A stretch of DNA of 40,555 nucleotides from assembly GCA_964536215.1 (NCBI GenBank), contig CAZHWT010000007.1, forward strand, positions 1 to 40,555, read 5' to 3'. The DNA is from CAZHWT01 sp964536215. Lineage in GTDB: Bacteria > Patescibacteriota > CAZHWT01. The position numbers and the translations under genes are program-made. Positions 1-7,624 of this stretch are shown here, piece by piece. The notes below the pieces were generated by a model that did no database searches, was not told the origin of the DNA, and worked only from the letters and a program-made list of their open reading frames with translations. Each line of letters begins with the position of its first letter. Within the stretch, counting starts at the first letter, position 1.

Positions 1-1
1 C

Positions 2-64
2 GGTTAGCGGTTAGCGGTTAGCGGTTAGCGGTTAGCGGTTAGCGGTTAGCGGTTAGCGGTTAGC
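2..64. repeat. Tandem heptamer array (ggttagc)9
   Basis: Nine perfect copies of the 7-base word ggttagc at the very start of the window; the array may continue to the left. The same word recurs eight times at 6453-6508 and three times at 37924-37944. It resembles the heptamer STRR repeats known from cyanobacteria. No coding role is seen. Confidence 0.95.
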
Positions 65-157
65 GGTTAAGGTGATTTTAGCACTAGTGGTGTTATTTAT
101 TTTTGCATCTTGAGCCTTTGCTTGGCATTTGGATTCTTGTTCCTTGGCATTTAACTT
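65..157. repeat. Dispersed 93-bp repeat, copy 1
   Basis: The segment directly after the ggttagc array is almost identical to 6509-6603, with essentially one substitution visible near the end. Both copies follow a ggttagc array in the same orientation, so array plus segment were probably duplicated together and recently. It contains the word cttggcattt, which also occurs around 6769-6800 and, inverted, at the right end of the window. Confidence 0.9.
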
Positions 158-190
158 GCCGACTCGCCTACTACCACGCTGCGGTGCGGC

Positions 191-219
191 TTGACTATTT
201 TCGCCTATAGGGTTATATT
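191..219 (+). promoter_or_regulatory. Promoter of the two small membrane protein genes
   Basis: TTGACT (191-196) and TATATT (214-219) are separated by 17 bases, a close sigma-70-type match. Transcription would start around 226, about 25 bases before the ATG at 250. Confidence 0.7.
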
Positions 220-249
220 TCGGCTAGGCTCTTGAAAGGAGAGGAAAAA

Positions 250-474
250 ATGAGATGGTTTCTCAATAGCAGACTATTCTCTGGCTTGCTGGTCATTGCC
301 ATTATAATTGTCCTGTGGTTAGGATTTATCGCTGTCGGCTTTGATGGTGATTACCCTTGGACGGATAATTATGTGGTTGGCGTTTACGAGTGCCAAGATG
401 CGCTTGGGAACACAGTCGTTTGCCAAGCTACGCCGGAGTCGCCAATGATTAATGAGGCGGCCTTGACTGGTTAG
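250..474 (+). CDS. Small single-pass membrane protein, unknown function
   Basis: This 74-residue protein is not recognised. Residues 1-8 are short and basic, residues 9-32 form one hydrophobic membrane segment (LFSGLLVIAIIIVLWLGFIA), and the remaining 40 residues are polar and contain two cysteines (VYECQD, VVCQAT) that could form a disulfide outside the membrane. I start at the ATG at 250 because AAAGGAGAGG lies just upstream; the TTG at 232 sits before that ribosome site. The next gene starts 9 bases downstream, so the two are probably co-transcribed from the promoter at 191-219. No function is inferred. Confidence 0.7.
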   Translation: MRWFLNSRLFSGLLVIAIIIVLWLGFIAVGFDGDYPWTDNYVVGVYECQDALGNTVVCQATPESPMINEAALTG

Positions 475-483
475 GGAGGTGAC

Positions 484-933
484 ATGGTCCGTTTGATCGT
501 TTGGCTAGCTATCGCTGCTATGCTACTCGCAATTGGTGGCATAGGCTATAGCTTGCGGCCGGAGCCACCTCGACAGTTTCGACTGCAGTTGACTATTGCT
601 GATAGTAATAACATTACTGATCAGCTCTTGTCGGACTGTAGTTTGATTCGAGGCAACTGGGATTTTAAGGCCAATAGTCAAGGACAGATTGCTGGTCGAC
701 TACAACCAGGCGAATATGCTGTCGTTTTAAGCTGTGTAGAGCCACAAATAGCGCCAATGGTCGGGACTCTGGTGGTCACTAAAGACGGAGCTGCCTGCCT
801 GTCGGCTAAAGCGCACGACACTTGCGCACCGAAGCACGATTTTGTGTACGAGGTGAAGAGTGTTGATTTTTCCCCTGTATTGCCCGGCATTGCCGGCAAT
901 ACAGGGGTTTTTATTGCTTGGAAAATAGACTAG
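484..933 (+). CDS. Small exported or membrane-anchored protein, unknown
   Basis: A 149-residue protein starting with ATG behind a good GGAGGTGAC site. Residues 4-23 (LIVWLAIAAMLLAIGGIGYS) form an N-terminal signal anchor; the rest looks like a small extracytoplasmic beta-rich domain with four cysteines (SDCSLI, LSCVEP, AACLS, DTCAPK), suggesting two disulfides. It probably forms an operon with the gene at 250-474. Odd feature: a perfect 13-bp hairpin followed by T5 (872-912) lies inside the coding sequence and encodes SPVLPGIAGNTGV near the C-terminus, so transcripts may end before the stop codon. The family is not recognised. Confidence 0.65.
   Translation: MVRLIVWLAIAAMLLAIGGIGYSLRPEPPRQFRLQLTIADSNNITDQLLSDCSLIRGNWDFKANSQGQIAGRLQPGEYAVVLSCVEPQIAPMVGTLVVTKDGAACLSAKAHDTCAPKHDFVYEVKSVDFSPVLPGIAGNTGVFIAWKID
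872..912 (+). terminator. Intrinsic terminator inside the end of a CDS
   Basis: CCCCTGTATTGCC (872-884) pairs perfectly with GGCAATACAGGGG (895-907) and is followed by five Ts. It lies 21 bases before the stop codon of the 484-933 gene, in frame with it. Confidence 0.75.
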
Positions 934-968
934 CCTTAATTTGACAAATTTTCTACCTCTGAAACAAA

Positions 969-1020
969 GCGCCCTGAGCTAGTCGTTAATGGACTTGGTA
1001 CAGGGCGCGTTCTTGTTTTT
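969..1020 (+). terminator. Second terminator-like hairpin after the small protein genes
   Basis: GCGCCCTG (969-976) pairs with CAGGGCGC (1001-1008), followed by gttcttgttttt. The T-rich side is on the + strand, so it would back up the terminator at 872-912 and separate these genes from the convergent htrA-like gene. Confidence 0.55.
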
Positions 1021-1108
1021 AATCTTTTTCTGATTTTGATTTTGCTCTGATTCGTTATTTCTAATTTGTCTTCTATTTTCTATTTTCTAGATTCTACTTT
1101 CTGACCCC

Positions 1109-2362
1109 TTACTGAGCCGGCGCTTCTACTAGCGTTGCTTTGACCGTCTTAGTGTCGCCTTCTCGGTAGTATTCGATAGTGACGGTGTCGCCGATTTTCT
1201 TTGATTGGATATAGTCGGCCAAGTCTTCATCTTCGGTCATTTTTTTGTTATCCAGCTTAGTAATAATGTCTCCTGCCTGTAGTCCGGCTTTGGCGGCAGG
1301 GCTATCGTTGACGATTTGCGTTAGGTACATGCCTTGCGGAACGCTGTTGAGTAAGGCAGCTTGTTTGCTGATGACCTGATAGCCAACGCCTAGGAATGGA
1401 GGGCCGGAAATTTTGCCAGTGCGATTAAATTCGTCGATGACAGGCTTGGCTACATTAACCGGGATGGCAAAGCCAATATTTTGAGCATCTTGAGAAACGG
1501 CCGTGTTAATGCCAATGACTTGACCCGCTGAGTTGAGCAGCGGCCCACCTGAGTTACCGGGATTAATGGCAGCATCGGTCTGAATTACGTCATCTAAGCG
1601 CTCCTGAAATCCACCAAATGGGTCGCCGGCAGTAATGCCACGGCCCAAGCCAGAGACGACGCCCGTGGTAACCGTGTTGGAAAATTGACCCAAGGCGTTC
1701 CCAATAGCCATGACAAACTGGCCGACTTGGAGCTTACTAGAGTCGCCCAAGTCTAATGGGGTTAAGTCTTTAGCGTCAATTTTAATAATGGCCAGGTCGT
1801 GGGCTGGATCACGATAGACTTGTTTAACATCGTATTTTTTACCGTCATTGGTGACGACGGAATATTTAACTGATGAATCGGAGACGACGTGTTTGTTGGT
1901 TAGGACAATACCGTCGGCTTTAATAATAAAACCGGTACCAATACCCTGCGATCGATTGGTTGAGCCTTGACCCAAGAAATTGGACAGGTTTTGGCTGGCC
2001 CCAATAGATACAACAGACGGTTGGGTCTTTTTGGCGACATCAATGACAAGCGACTCTTCGTTGACAACTTTCTGATTAAGCGTGGTGGTAGTAGTGCGTA
2101 GGCCAGCCACCCAGTCATTGATGGCGTGAGACAGCTGAGATAGCCAGCCGCTACCAATCAACAAAAGGGCCAGGATAATCACTACAACTACAGCCATAGC
2201 CGCCTTGCTGCTGGCTTTTTTGGGCGCATCTGACGGACTGACAAAGATTGGCTCGTCATGGATTGGATCGTTAGGCAGGGCTGTATTGGATTGTTGGTCA
2301 GATTGCATAGGATCGGACTGTTCGATGATTGGCTCTGACTCAGTTGATTCTTTTTTTGGCAT
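1109..2362 (-). CDS. HtrA/DegP-type membrane-anchored serine protease
   Basis: A 417-residue S1C-family protease that degrades or handles misfolded proteins outside the cytoplasmic membrane. Layout: acidic, Gln/Pro-rich cytoplasmic tail 1-53, one membrane segment about 54-72, a linker, a trypsin-like domain about 105-300 and one PDZ domain about 320-412. The catalytic triad is visible as H158 (TNKHVV), D189 (DPAHDLAI) and S271 (NPGNSGGP). One PDZ rather than two is normal for the anchored DegS/HtrA forms. The ATG at 2362 has AAGGAG five bases upstream. Another protease gene lies upstream on the same strand, 230 bases away with a MITE-like repeat between them, so co-transcription is uncertain. 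Family assignment is firm; which HtrA paralogue is not. Confidence 0.95.
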   Translation of the reverse strand: MPKKESTESEPIIEQSDPMQSDQQSNTALPNDPIHDEPIFVSPSDAPKKASSKAAMAVVVVIILALLLIGSGWLSQLSHAINDWVAGLRTTTTTLNQKVVNEESLVIDVAKKTQPSVVSIGASQNLSNFLGQGSTNRSQGIGTGFIIKADGIVLTNKHVVSDSSVKYSVVTNDGKKYDVKQVYRDPAHDLAIIKIDAKDLTPLDLGDSSKLQVGQFVMAIGNALGQFSNTVTTGVVSGLGRGITAGDPFGGFQERLDDVIQTDAAINPGNSGGPLLNSAGQVIGINTAVSQDAQNIGFAIPVNVAKPVIDEFNRTGKISGPPFLGVGYQVISKQAALLNSVPQGMYLTQIVNDSPAAKAGLQAGDIITKLDNKKMTEDEDLADYIQSKKIGDTVTIEYYREGDTKTVKATLVEAPAQ

Positions 2363-2397
2363 AAAGACTCCTTAGATTTGAACTAGAAAATAGAAAC

Positions 2398-2454
2398 TAG
2401 AAAATAGTAGTAGAGTAAAATGTTTATTAAACTGCTTTTATTTTCTATTTTCTA
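2398..2454. repeat. 57-bp MITE-like element, copy 1
   Basis: Ends in 10-bp inverted repeats, TAGAAAATAG and CTATTTTCTA. The same 57-bp unit with a few changes is at 38357-38413, 36 kb away. Flanking DNA carries extra tagaaaatag words. It sits between the two protease genes, just upstream of the htrA-like start. Confidence 0.75.
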
Positions 2455-2592
2455 ACCCAATAATACACCAATTGTAAGCTTAGTTGGTAAGAGAAAAATA
2501 AGATGAAAGGTCAGAAGGGCCACGTCTTGAATTCTAAAAAAAGTTTTAGGCAAACTGCGTTAGAATTTGAGTTTGGCTCTTAGAGCTTATTC

Positions 2593-3951
2593 TTACTTGG
2601 CGGCTGCTTGAATAGCAGCGTCCAGTTGAGGGTCTTGACCTTGACTAAGCTGCTCTTGGGTTAGCTTGACTTCCTGGTCGGGCTTGATACCGACTTTGTC
2701 GATATTGTCCCCGTTTGGTAGTAACCACTTAGCGATGGTAACGTGCAAGCTGCTTTGATCGGCTAGGTCGATAACTTGCTGCACGCTGCCTTTACCAAAA
2801 GAGTTCTCGCCGATAATTGTGGCCCGATTTCGTGTTTTGAGCGCTCCTGAGACAATTTCGGACGCGGAAGCCGAACCGCCATTAATCAGCACAACTACTG
2901 GTATATCAGTCAGACGGCCGCCATGGTTAACGTTAAACTTCTCAACGTGACCCTGAGCATCTTGCTGACCAACGATTTCGCCATCTTTAAAGAATTCGGA
3001 GCCAATGTGAATGGCGGCGTCCAAGTATCCACCAGGGTTGTCGCGCAAGTCCAGAATGAGTGCTTTTGATTGACGCGCTACTATCTGACTAACAGCCTGA
3101 TCCCACTCTTGAATAGTAGTGTCGCCAAACCGGCTAAGATGCAGATAGGCAAATTGTTGATTACCAGCTGCAGCGTTAGGATTATCTTTAAAACTTAAAT
3201 CGATGCTATCAACAGTAATTTGCTGGCGGGTAATTTTGGCGATAATGGGAGCATCGGCCCCTTCTCTGACCAAGGTCAGTTCAACTGAGGTGTTGGCTTT
3301 ACCGCGAATGAGACTAACGGCCTCGGTTAGCGACATGTTAAGACTGTCTTTGCCGTTGATTTTGGCGATTATGTCGCCCGATCTTAAGCCGGCTTTTTCG
3401 GCAGGTGTATCCTTAATTGGCGCTACTACAACTAATTGCTTGTCTTTGTTATAGCCTAATTCGCAACCTATACCTTCGTAGGTGCCGGAGAGTTGCGACT
3501 CGATATCCTTGTTCTGATCGGGGTTAAAGTAGGAGGTATAGGGATCGCCGGCAGCTGAAACCAAGCCGGAAATAGCTCCGTACATTAATTTTTTATCATC
3601 TAAATCATCGGCTCGTAGGTATTTATTTTTTAATAAACTTTCGACCTGGCTAAACAGCGGACTATTGACGGTGTCGGAATCGGCCGAAATAATGGTCGGC
3701 TGAAGAGGCTGGGTAAGATCGATACGGTAGTTGTTGCCTAGCCAAAAGCCTGTGCCGAGGAGAATGATAGCGGCAGCGGCGATACCGAGCCATTGGCGAG
3801 GGTGTGAAAAAGGGCTGTTAACGGCGTTCATATTCGTTGAGCTGGAGGCTGGGTCTTCCAGAGGAGAGTTGACCAACGGAGTGCTGGATGCTTGGTTAAA
3901 GTCTGGTTCTGGGTTGAGGTTTTCGGGTTGTGAAAGAATGGGTTTGGACAT
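2593..3951 (-). CDS. S41 C-terminal processing protease (CtpA/Tsp family)
   Basis: A 452-residue protease that cuts C-terminal tails of exported proteins. Visible layout: low-complexity N-terminal tail 1-53, membrane anchor about 54-71, CtpA N-terminal helical region, PDZ domain about 157-235 (GLRSGDIIAKING), then the S41 catalytic domain. The catalytic pair is S362 (GGSASASEI) and K387 (GENSFGKGSVQQ), 25 residues apart as in E. coli Tsp. The ATG at 3951 has no Shine-Dalgarno site; the 60 bases upstream consist of repeated ggttgaag/gggttagg-type words that may have displaced the original leader. Adjacent to the HtrA-type gene, suggesting a shared role in envelope protein quality control. Confidence 0.95.
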   Translation of the reverse strand: MSKPILSQPENLNPEPDFNQASSTPLVNSPLEDPASSSTNMNAVNSPFSHPRQWLGIAAAAIILLGTGFWLGNNYRIDLTQPLQPTIISADSDTVNSPLFSQVESLLKNKYLRADDLDDKKLMYGAISGLVSAAGDPYTSYFNPDQNKDIESQLSGTYEGIGCELGYNKDKQLVVVAPIKDTPAEKAGLRSGDIIAKINGKDSLNMSLTEAVSLIRGKANTSVELTLVREGADAPIIAKITRQQITVDSIDLSFKDNPNAAAGNQQFAYLHLSRFGDTTIQEWDQAVSQIVARQSKALILDLRDNPGGYLDAAIHIGSEFFKDGEIVGQQDAQGHVEKFNVNHGGRLTDIPVVVLINGGSASASEIVSGALKTRNRATIIGENSFGKGSVQQVIDLADQSSLHVTIAKWLLPNGDNIDKVGIKPDQEVKLTQEQLSQGQDPQLDAAIQAAAK

Positions 3952-3959
3952 GAGTGAGG

Positions 3960-4017
3960 GTGTTGGGTTAGGGTGAAGGTTAATGGTTAAAGGGTGAAGG
4001 TTGAAGGTTGAAGTGAG
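3960..4017. repeat. Heptamer-like words upstream of the S41 protease gene
   Basis: Imperfect repeats of gggttag, ggttaat and ggttgaa fill the region directly upstream of the protease start. Same style as the other short-word arrays in the window. Confidence 0.6.
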
Positions 4018-4082
4018 AAGAATGTTGTTTGGGTTTATGTTTTGGCTTTCTGTTGACGATGTTCGATTTACTTTACGTGTAA

Positions 4083-5180
4083 TTACCGGCGGGTAACTAC
4101 TTCGATGTTGGTAACCGGAATTTCAATTGTATCATTGGACCCTAACTGCAACAAGCAGATGGGCGTGGCGGTGCGGCTGAAAGGAGTGGTTGCGGCGGGC
4201 AAAATTTGGGTGACGGTGGCCGTTTTGCCCAGGTGGGTTGAAGATAATATACGCACCTCATCACCGACTTTGAGCGGCAAAAACTCAATCGGTTGAGTAG
4301 CTTGCTTGGCAGACATATCCATGCCGGTAGGCAGAGGGGCAACCAACATCTTCTCGGCCGGAATTAAGAATACCTGTTGTTCTCGATATCGTTCTAAAAA
4401 CTGATAGGTTGATGGCTCCATGGCCATGGCGCCCAAGCCAGAAGTGATGAGAAGCGTCAGACCAACATCTTCGGAACTATTGGGCTGGCCACTAATAGAC
4501 AGAAGGTCGTGGGCGGCAATCCCGCCACAAACAATCCCCTTAACACCCACGGCCAAGCAGCGGTTAATGACGTCTTTGGTCACAAGGGAGCCGCCGGCAA
4601 TTATGGCTCCGGACAGCCTGGCATCAATGCTTTGTGGCGGAATGGGAGCGTCTGGTGGGCTGATGATTTTGAGCGGACCCTCACGAGATTTACCGGCTAC
4701 AAATGAGCTAAATAACAAACTGGCTTTGGTCTGCACATAGACGCCTTCTTCAGGAATAATCTGATTAACTTTGCCTCTAACGCCGGCTGGCAAGCGAAAG
4801 GTGACTGGGGCAAATTGCAAGGTGAGTTGACCAGATTGAGGATTAAAGTCCTGGAGGATGCCATCGACGGGAGCTAAAAACTGGACTGAACGAAGGCCAA
4901 ATAGCTTGGGGGCCTCGGCAATAATGTCGCCCTGGTAGACGCGAGACCCAACAGTGCGACGCAGATATTGCTTGGCTTTGTGCGGTGGTACCCCCAAAAG
5001 GCTACCTAGGCGGAAAATGCGCAAGCCGGCGGTTACTTTGGCTTCTCCAATAATGGTTTCTGGCTTCACTTCGTCGCCAAGCTTGGCGTACACCTGACCC
5101 TTAGTAGGTAATCGGCGCTCCAGAGCGTAGTCCACCCCGTCAACAATTCGTTCTATACCACGGACGTAAATTTGACTCAT
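4083..5180 (-). CDS. Conserved hypothetical protein with lipoyl-like and KOW-like segments
   Basis: A 365-residue protein, partner of the MutL-like ATPase gene that it overlaps by four bases (ATGA at 5177-5180). I start at this ATG because GGGGAG lies five bases upstream; a longer in-frame start at 5234 lies deep inside the upstream gene. The N-terminal part contains two barrel-sandwich-like stretches (YAKLGDEVKPETIIGEA and RVYQGDIIAEAPKLFGLRSVQFLAPVDG) typical of lipoyl/RnfC-like folds. The middle (residues about 185-245, GAIIAGGSLVTKDVINRCLAVGVKGIVCGG) is a small alpha/beta region, and the C-terminus (VGDEVRILSSTHLGKTATVTQILP) looks like a KOW/SH3 element. No catalytic motif is seen. The tight coupling implies the two proteins act together. 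Confidence 0.7.
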   Translation of the reverse strand: MSQIYVRGIERIVDGVDYALERRLPTKGQVYAKLGDEVKPETIIGEAKVTAGLRIFRLGSLLGVPPHKAKQYLRRTVGSRVYQGDIIAEAPKLFGLRSVQFLAPVDGILQDFNPQSGQLTLQFAPVTFRLPAGVRGKVNQIIPEEGVYVQTKASLLFSSFVAGKSREGPLKIISPPDAPIPPQSIDARLSGAIIAGGSLVTKDVINRCLAVGVKGIVCGGIAAHDLLSISGQPNSSEDVGLTLLITSGLGAMAMEPSTYQFLERYREQQVFLIPAEKMLVAPLPTGMDMSAKQATQPIEFLPLKVGDEVRILSSTHLGKTATVTQILPAATTPFSRTATPICLLQLGSNDTIEIPVTNIEVVTRR

Positions 5181-6382
5181 GCTGTCTCCCCAATCTGACC
5201 GTATTGGCGGTGAGCATTTAGCTGGCGATCCCACTGGACGAGTTGAGCGCGACGCTGGCGGTCGTCAGCTGGTAACTGCAATGGTCGGCCTCGCCCATCT
5301 ATGACAAGCCCAGCCTCGCCGCCAACGGCTTGTTCTTCGACTGCCTGCTTAACAGTTTGACTATGAGCGCCAACCACTTGCAACGTCCCTTGGTCGGATT
5401 CTGGTAATGGTAACTGCAGTATCTCCCCTACTCTCACTTCTAAGGACTGATTCTGATCTAAGCCCGTATCTAGGGTAACTTTAGCCAGACGCTGATGACC
5501 GCCTGGAGATGTGTCGAGGCCGACAATGGTGCCCAATGGCTGCAATGACTGGTGCAATTGACTGCGCCCAATGCGATAGTCTTTGGGCGACCAGGCTTCA
5601 AAAGCGCCACCGCAAGCCATGAGTAATAAGTTGGGATCGTAAATGAGTTGAATGGTGCCTACTGGAGCTAACCCATCGAGAACCATACTAACGGTTTGGG
5701 CTACGATGGGTGTCTGGGTTAGGACGGCGCCAGTAACCACTAGCATATCCACTTCGGCCCAAGGGAAGACCAATTCTTTAGCCACACCCTGCAGAATAGA
5801 CCTGGCCACAGCCTGCTCAATCATAACTTCCTCATGGCTGGTGGGGATAATCTCAGCATATAAGCTTTTGTTAGCCAGGTAGTTTTCAATGACGCTATCG
5901 TCAATGTCTTGCTGCATCCATGATTGAATAGTCTCCATACCATGAGGTTGACGAGCTATGTTCCAGGCTTCCAGGCCAACGCCATGATCAAAATTCTCCG
6001 AGCTGACTTTGCCGTACTTGCCCATGGCAACGTGAGTGCGGTGAGAGCCAATATCTAGGACAATGACCGTAGAGCTAGACGAAAGGCGACGCGTTACCGC
6101 TTTGAGGGCATCTTCATGGCTGAGCCGCCATTTGATTCTTTTTAAGGCGGGGCTTTCGGCATGGTGGCCAACGACGGCAATTTCCAGAGGGCCTTTGCCT
6201 TTATCGGCTATCCAGGCGTTGGCTTGTGCCAGCAAATCAGATACGGTGGCGTCAAATAGGAGTCGTGGCGCTACCCAGGTGGCGCATAGCTGCTGGTGGG
6301 TCGTATCGTCATCGCGACTAAAGAGCACCAGTTTAAGCATGGTAGCGCCAGCATCGAGCACGGCTAAATAACGGGCAGACAT
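5177..6382 (-). CDS. MutL/GlmL-like ASKHA-fold ATPase
   Basis: A 401-residue protein resembling the glutamate mutase MutL (GlmL) family, actin/Hsp70-fold ATPases that in other bacteria reactivate B12 enzymes. Visible motifs: phosphate-1 (LDAGATMLKLVLF, residues 9-21), phosphate-2 (VIVLDIGSHRTHVAMG, about 106-121) and an adenosine-type motif (DMLVVTGAVL). No B12-dependent mutase is in the window, so in this lineage it probably does something else, together with the downstream partner it overlaps. The ATG at 6382 has no Shine-Dalgarno site but lies six bases after a TATACT box, so the mRNA is probably leaderless. Membership is inferred from motifs and overall layout. Confidence 0.75.
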   Translation of the reverse strand: MSARYLAVLDAGATMLKLVLFSRDDDTTHQQLCATWVAPRLLFDATVSDLLAQANAWIADKGKGPLEIAVVGHHAESPALKRIKWRLSHEDALKAVTRRLSSSSTVIVLDIGSHRTHVAMGKYGKVSSENFDHGVGLEAWNIARQPHGMETIQSWMQQDIDDSVIENYLANKSLYAEIIPTSHEEVMIEQAVARSILQGVAKELVFPWAEVDMLVVTGAVLTQTPIVAQTVSMVLDGLAPVGTIQLIYDPNLLLMACGGAFEAWSPKDYRIGRSQLHQSLQPLGTIVGLDTSPGGHQRLAKVTLDTGLDQNQSLEVRVGEILQLPLPESDQGTLQVVGAHSQTVKQAVEEQAVGGEAGLVIDGRGRPLQLPADDRQRRAQLVQWDRQLNAHRQYGQIGETA

Positions 6383-6394
6383 GTTTCTAGTATA
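6383..6394 (-). promoter_or_regulatory. -10 box placing the start site at the ATG (leaderless)
   Basis: On the minus strand TATACT (6394-6389) is followed by six bases and then the ATG of the MutL-like gene. The -35 region is weak. The same spacing is seen upstream of several other genes in the window. Confidence 0.55.
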
Positions 6395-6452
6395 CAGTAT
6401 GGGAGATGGGGTTGTTTATCGTTGATCGCGCATCACTTTGGGTAGATACAAA

Positions 6453-6508
6453 GGTTAGCGGTTAGCGGTTAGCGGTTAGCGGTTAGCGGTTAGCGGTTAG
6501 CGGTTAGC
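6453..6508. repeat. Tandem heptamer array (ggttagc)8
   Basis: Eight perfect copies of ggttagc, followed by the same 93-bp segment that follows the array at the start of the window. Confidence 0.95.
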
Positions 6509-6603
6509 GGTTAAGGTGATTTTAGCACTAGTGGTGTTATTTATTTTTGCATCTTGAGCCTTTGCTTGGCATTTGGATTCTTGTTCCTTGGCACTTAACT
6601 TGT
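6509..6603. repeat. Dispersed 93-bp repeat, copy 2
   Basis: Near-identical to 65-157. The 6604-6815 remainder of this 497-base gene-free interval (6383-6879) holds more short-word repeats (ctacttg, gattagcg, cttggcattt) and no convincing gene. Confidence 0.9.
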
Positions 6604-6822
6604 CTACTTGTCTACTCGCCTACTCGTCGACTCTGTTATTCGTTACTTGGTTACTTTCCGCCATAGGCGGACAGTAGTTACTTGGCTATTGGTTTGTTCG
6701 TTATTCGAATCAGTTTATGGTTTACGGTTTGCAGTTTGCGATTAACGATTAGCGATTTACGATTAGCTTTGCTTGGCATTTGGACTCTTGAGCCTTGACA
6801 TTTACTGATAGGTCTAGGTACA

Positions 6823-6858
6823 AAAATATGCGTATATGTATACATATACGCATATTTT
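6823..6858 (-). terminator. Terminator of the rpsF-ssb-rpsR operon
   Basis: A perfect 36-base palindrome centred at 6840/6841 (arms AAAATATGCGTATATGTA and its complement). On the minus strand it is followed by a T-rich tail, 20 bases past the rpsR stop. Confidence 0.75.
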
Positions 6859-6879
6859 ATACTTGGTTTTAAATTATAG

Positions 6880-7158
6880 TTAGGCAAAAAGGGCCATGGT
6901 GCGGGCCTGGCGGATCGCCGTGGCTATGGCTCGCTGATGGCGGGCACAGGTGCGGGTTTTAGATTGACCAACAATACGATTACGATCGTTAATATAACGG
7001 CGCAAGCGGGCGGTGTCTTTGTAATCCGGCTCAAATTCTGGGTTGAGGCAGAAAAAGCAATTCTTCTTGCGACTAAAAACTGCCTTGGGCTTGCGATTAG
7101 TGGCAGCGTTGCGATTATTGGTGGTAGAGGCCGCTGGGCGGCGAGTGGCTACTGGCAT
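6880..7158 (-). CDS. rpsR: 30S ribosomal protein S18
   Basis: A 92-residue small-subunit protein that binds with S6 on the platform of the 30S particle. The S18 core is clear: KKNCFFC, YKDTARLRRYINDRNRIVGQSKTRTCARHQRAIATAIRQARTMALF. The first 25 residues form a basic, Asn/Arg-rich extension longer than in E. coli. The pair of cysteines in CFFC with the later TCARHQ resembles the zinc-binding S18 form. The ATG at 7158 has AAGGAAAT upstream and follows ssb by 16 bases. Last gene of the rpsF-ssb-rpsR operon; a long palindromic terminator follows. Confidence 0.95.
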   Translation of the reverse strand: MPVATRRPAASTTNNRNAATNRKPKAVFSRKKNCFFCLNPEFEPDYKDTARLRRYINDRNRIVGQSKTRTCARHQRAIATAIRQARTMALFA

Positions 7159-7174
7159 ACAAATATTTCCTTAC

Positions 7175-7621
7175 TTAGAACGGAATTTCATCCGGGTTAA
7201 TATCATCGGTGGGCTGGTCATTTTTCTTAGGCTGCGATGAGCGACTGGAAGTAGATGGTGGAGAATCCTCTCCCTCTTCCCGATTGCGTCGGTCTAGGAA
7301 AATAACATCTTCGGCAACAATTTCGGTTTTATAGCGCTTTTCACCTTCTGGAGTCTCCCAGGAACGAGTGCGCAAACGACCTTCGACGTAGACTTTTTTA
7401 CCTTTTGCCAACTGCTCGGCGCAGCGTTCAGCCAGCTTGCTCCAAACTACGATGTTGTGGAATTCGGTTTCCTCCTGCCAATCGCTATTCTCATTAGCCC
7501 GCCACGACCGGCTGGTGGCAACCCCTAAGTCGCATACAGCTGCCCCGTTGGGAGTGTAGCGCAATTCGGGATCACGAGTAACATTGCCGATAATTTGGAC
7601 TTTGTTGAGAGTTAAGGCCAC
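7175..7621 (-). CDS. ssb: Single-stranded DNA-binding protein
   Basis: A 148-residue SSB that coats single-stranded DNA during replication, repair and recombination. The OB-fold spans about residues 1-105 (LNKVQIIGNVTRDPELRYTPNGAAVCDLGVATSR, then FHNIVVWSKLAERCAEQLAKGKKVYVEGRLRTRSW). A short polar linker leads to the acidic tail ending DINPDEIPF, the usual contact site for partner proteins. The start is GTG at 7621; its ribosome site AAAGGAG lies inside the last codons of rpsF, so the two genes are translationally coupled. Confidence 0.95.
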   Translation of the reverse strand: MALTLNKVQIIGNVTRDPELRYTPNGAAVCDLGVATSRSWRANENSDWQEETEFHNIVVWSKLAERCAEQLAKGKKVYVEGRLRTRSWETPEGEKRYKTEIVAEDVIFLDRRNREEGEDSPPSTSSRSSQPKKNDQPTDDINPDEIPF

Positions 7622-7624
7622 AGA

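Noticed and set aside
2..64. ggttagc array as a CRISPR or telomere-like repeat
   Set aside because: Units are contiguous with no spacers, and the same short arrays occur internally at 6453 and 37924.
5181..5234. Longer start for the lipoyl/KOW-like protein
   Set aside because: It would overlap the ATPase gene by 58 bases; the ATG at 5180 has a good ribosome site and the usual ATGA overlap.
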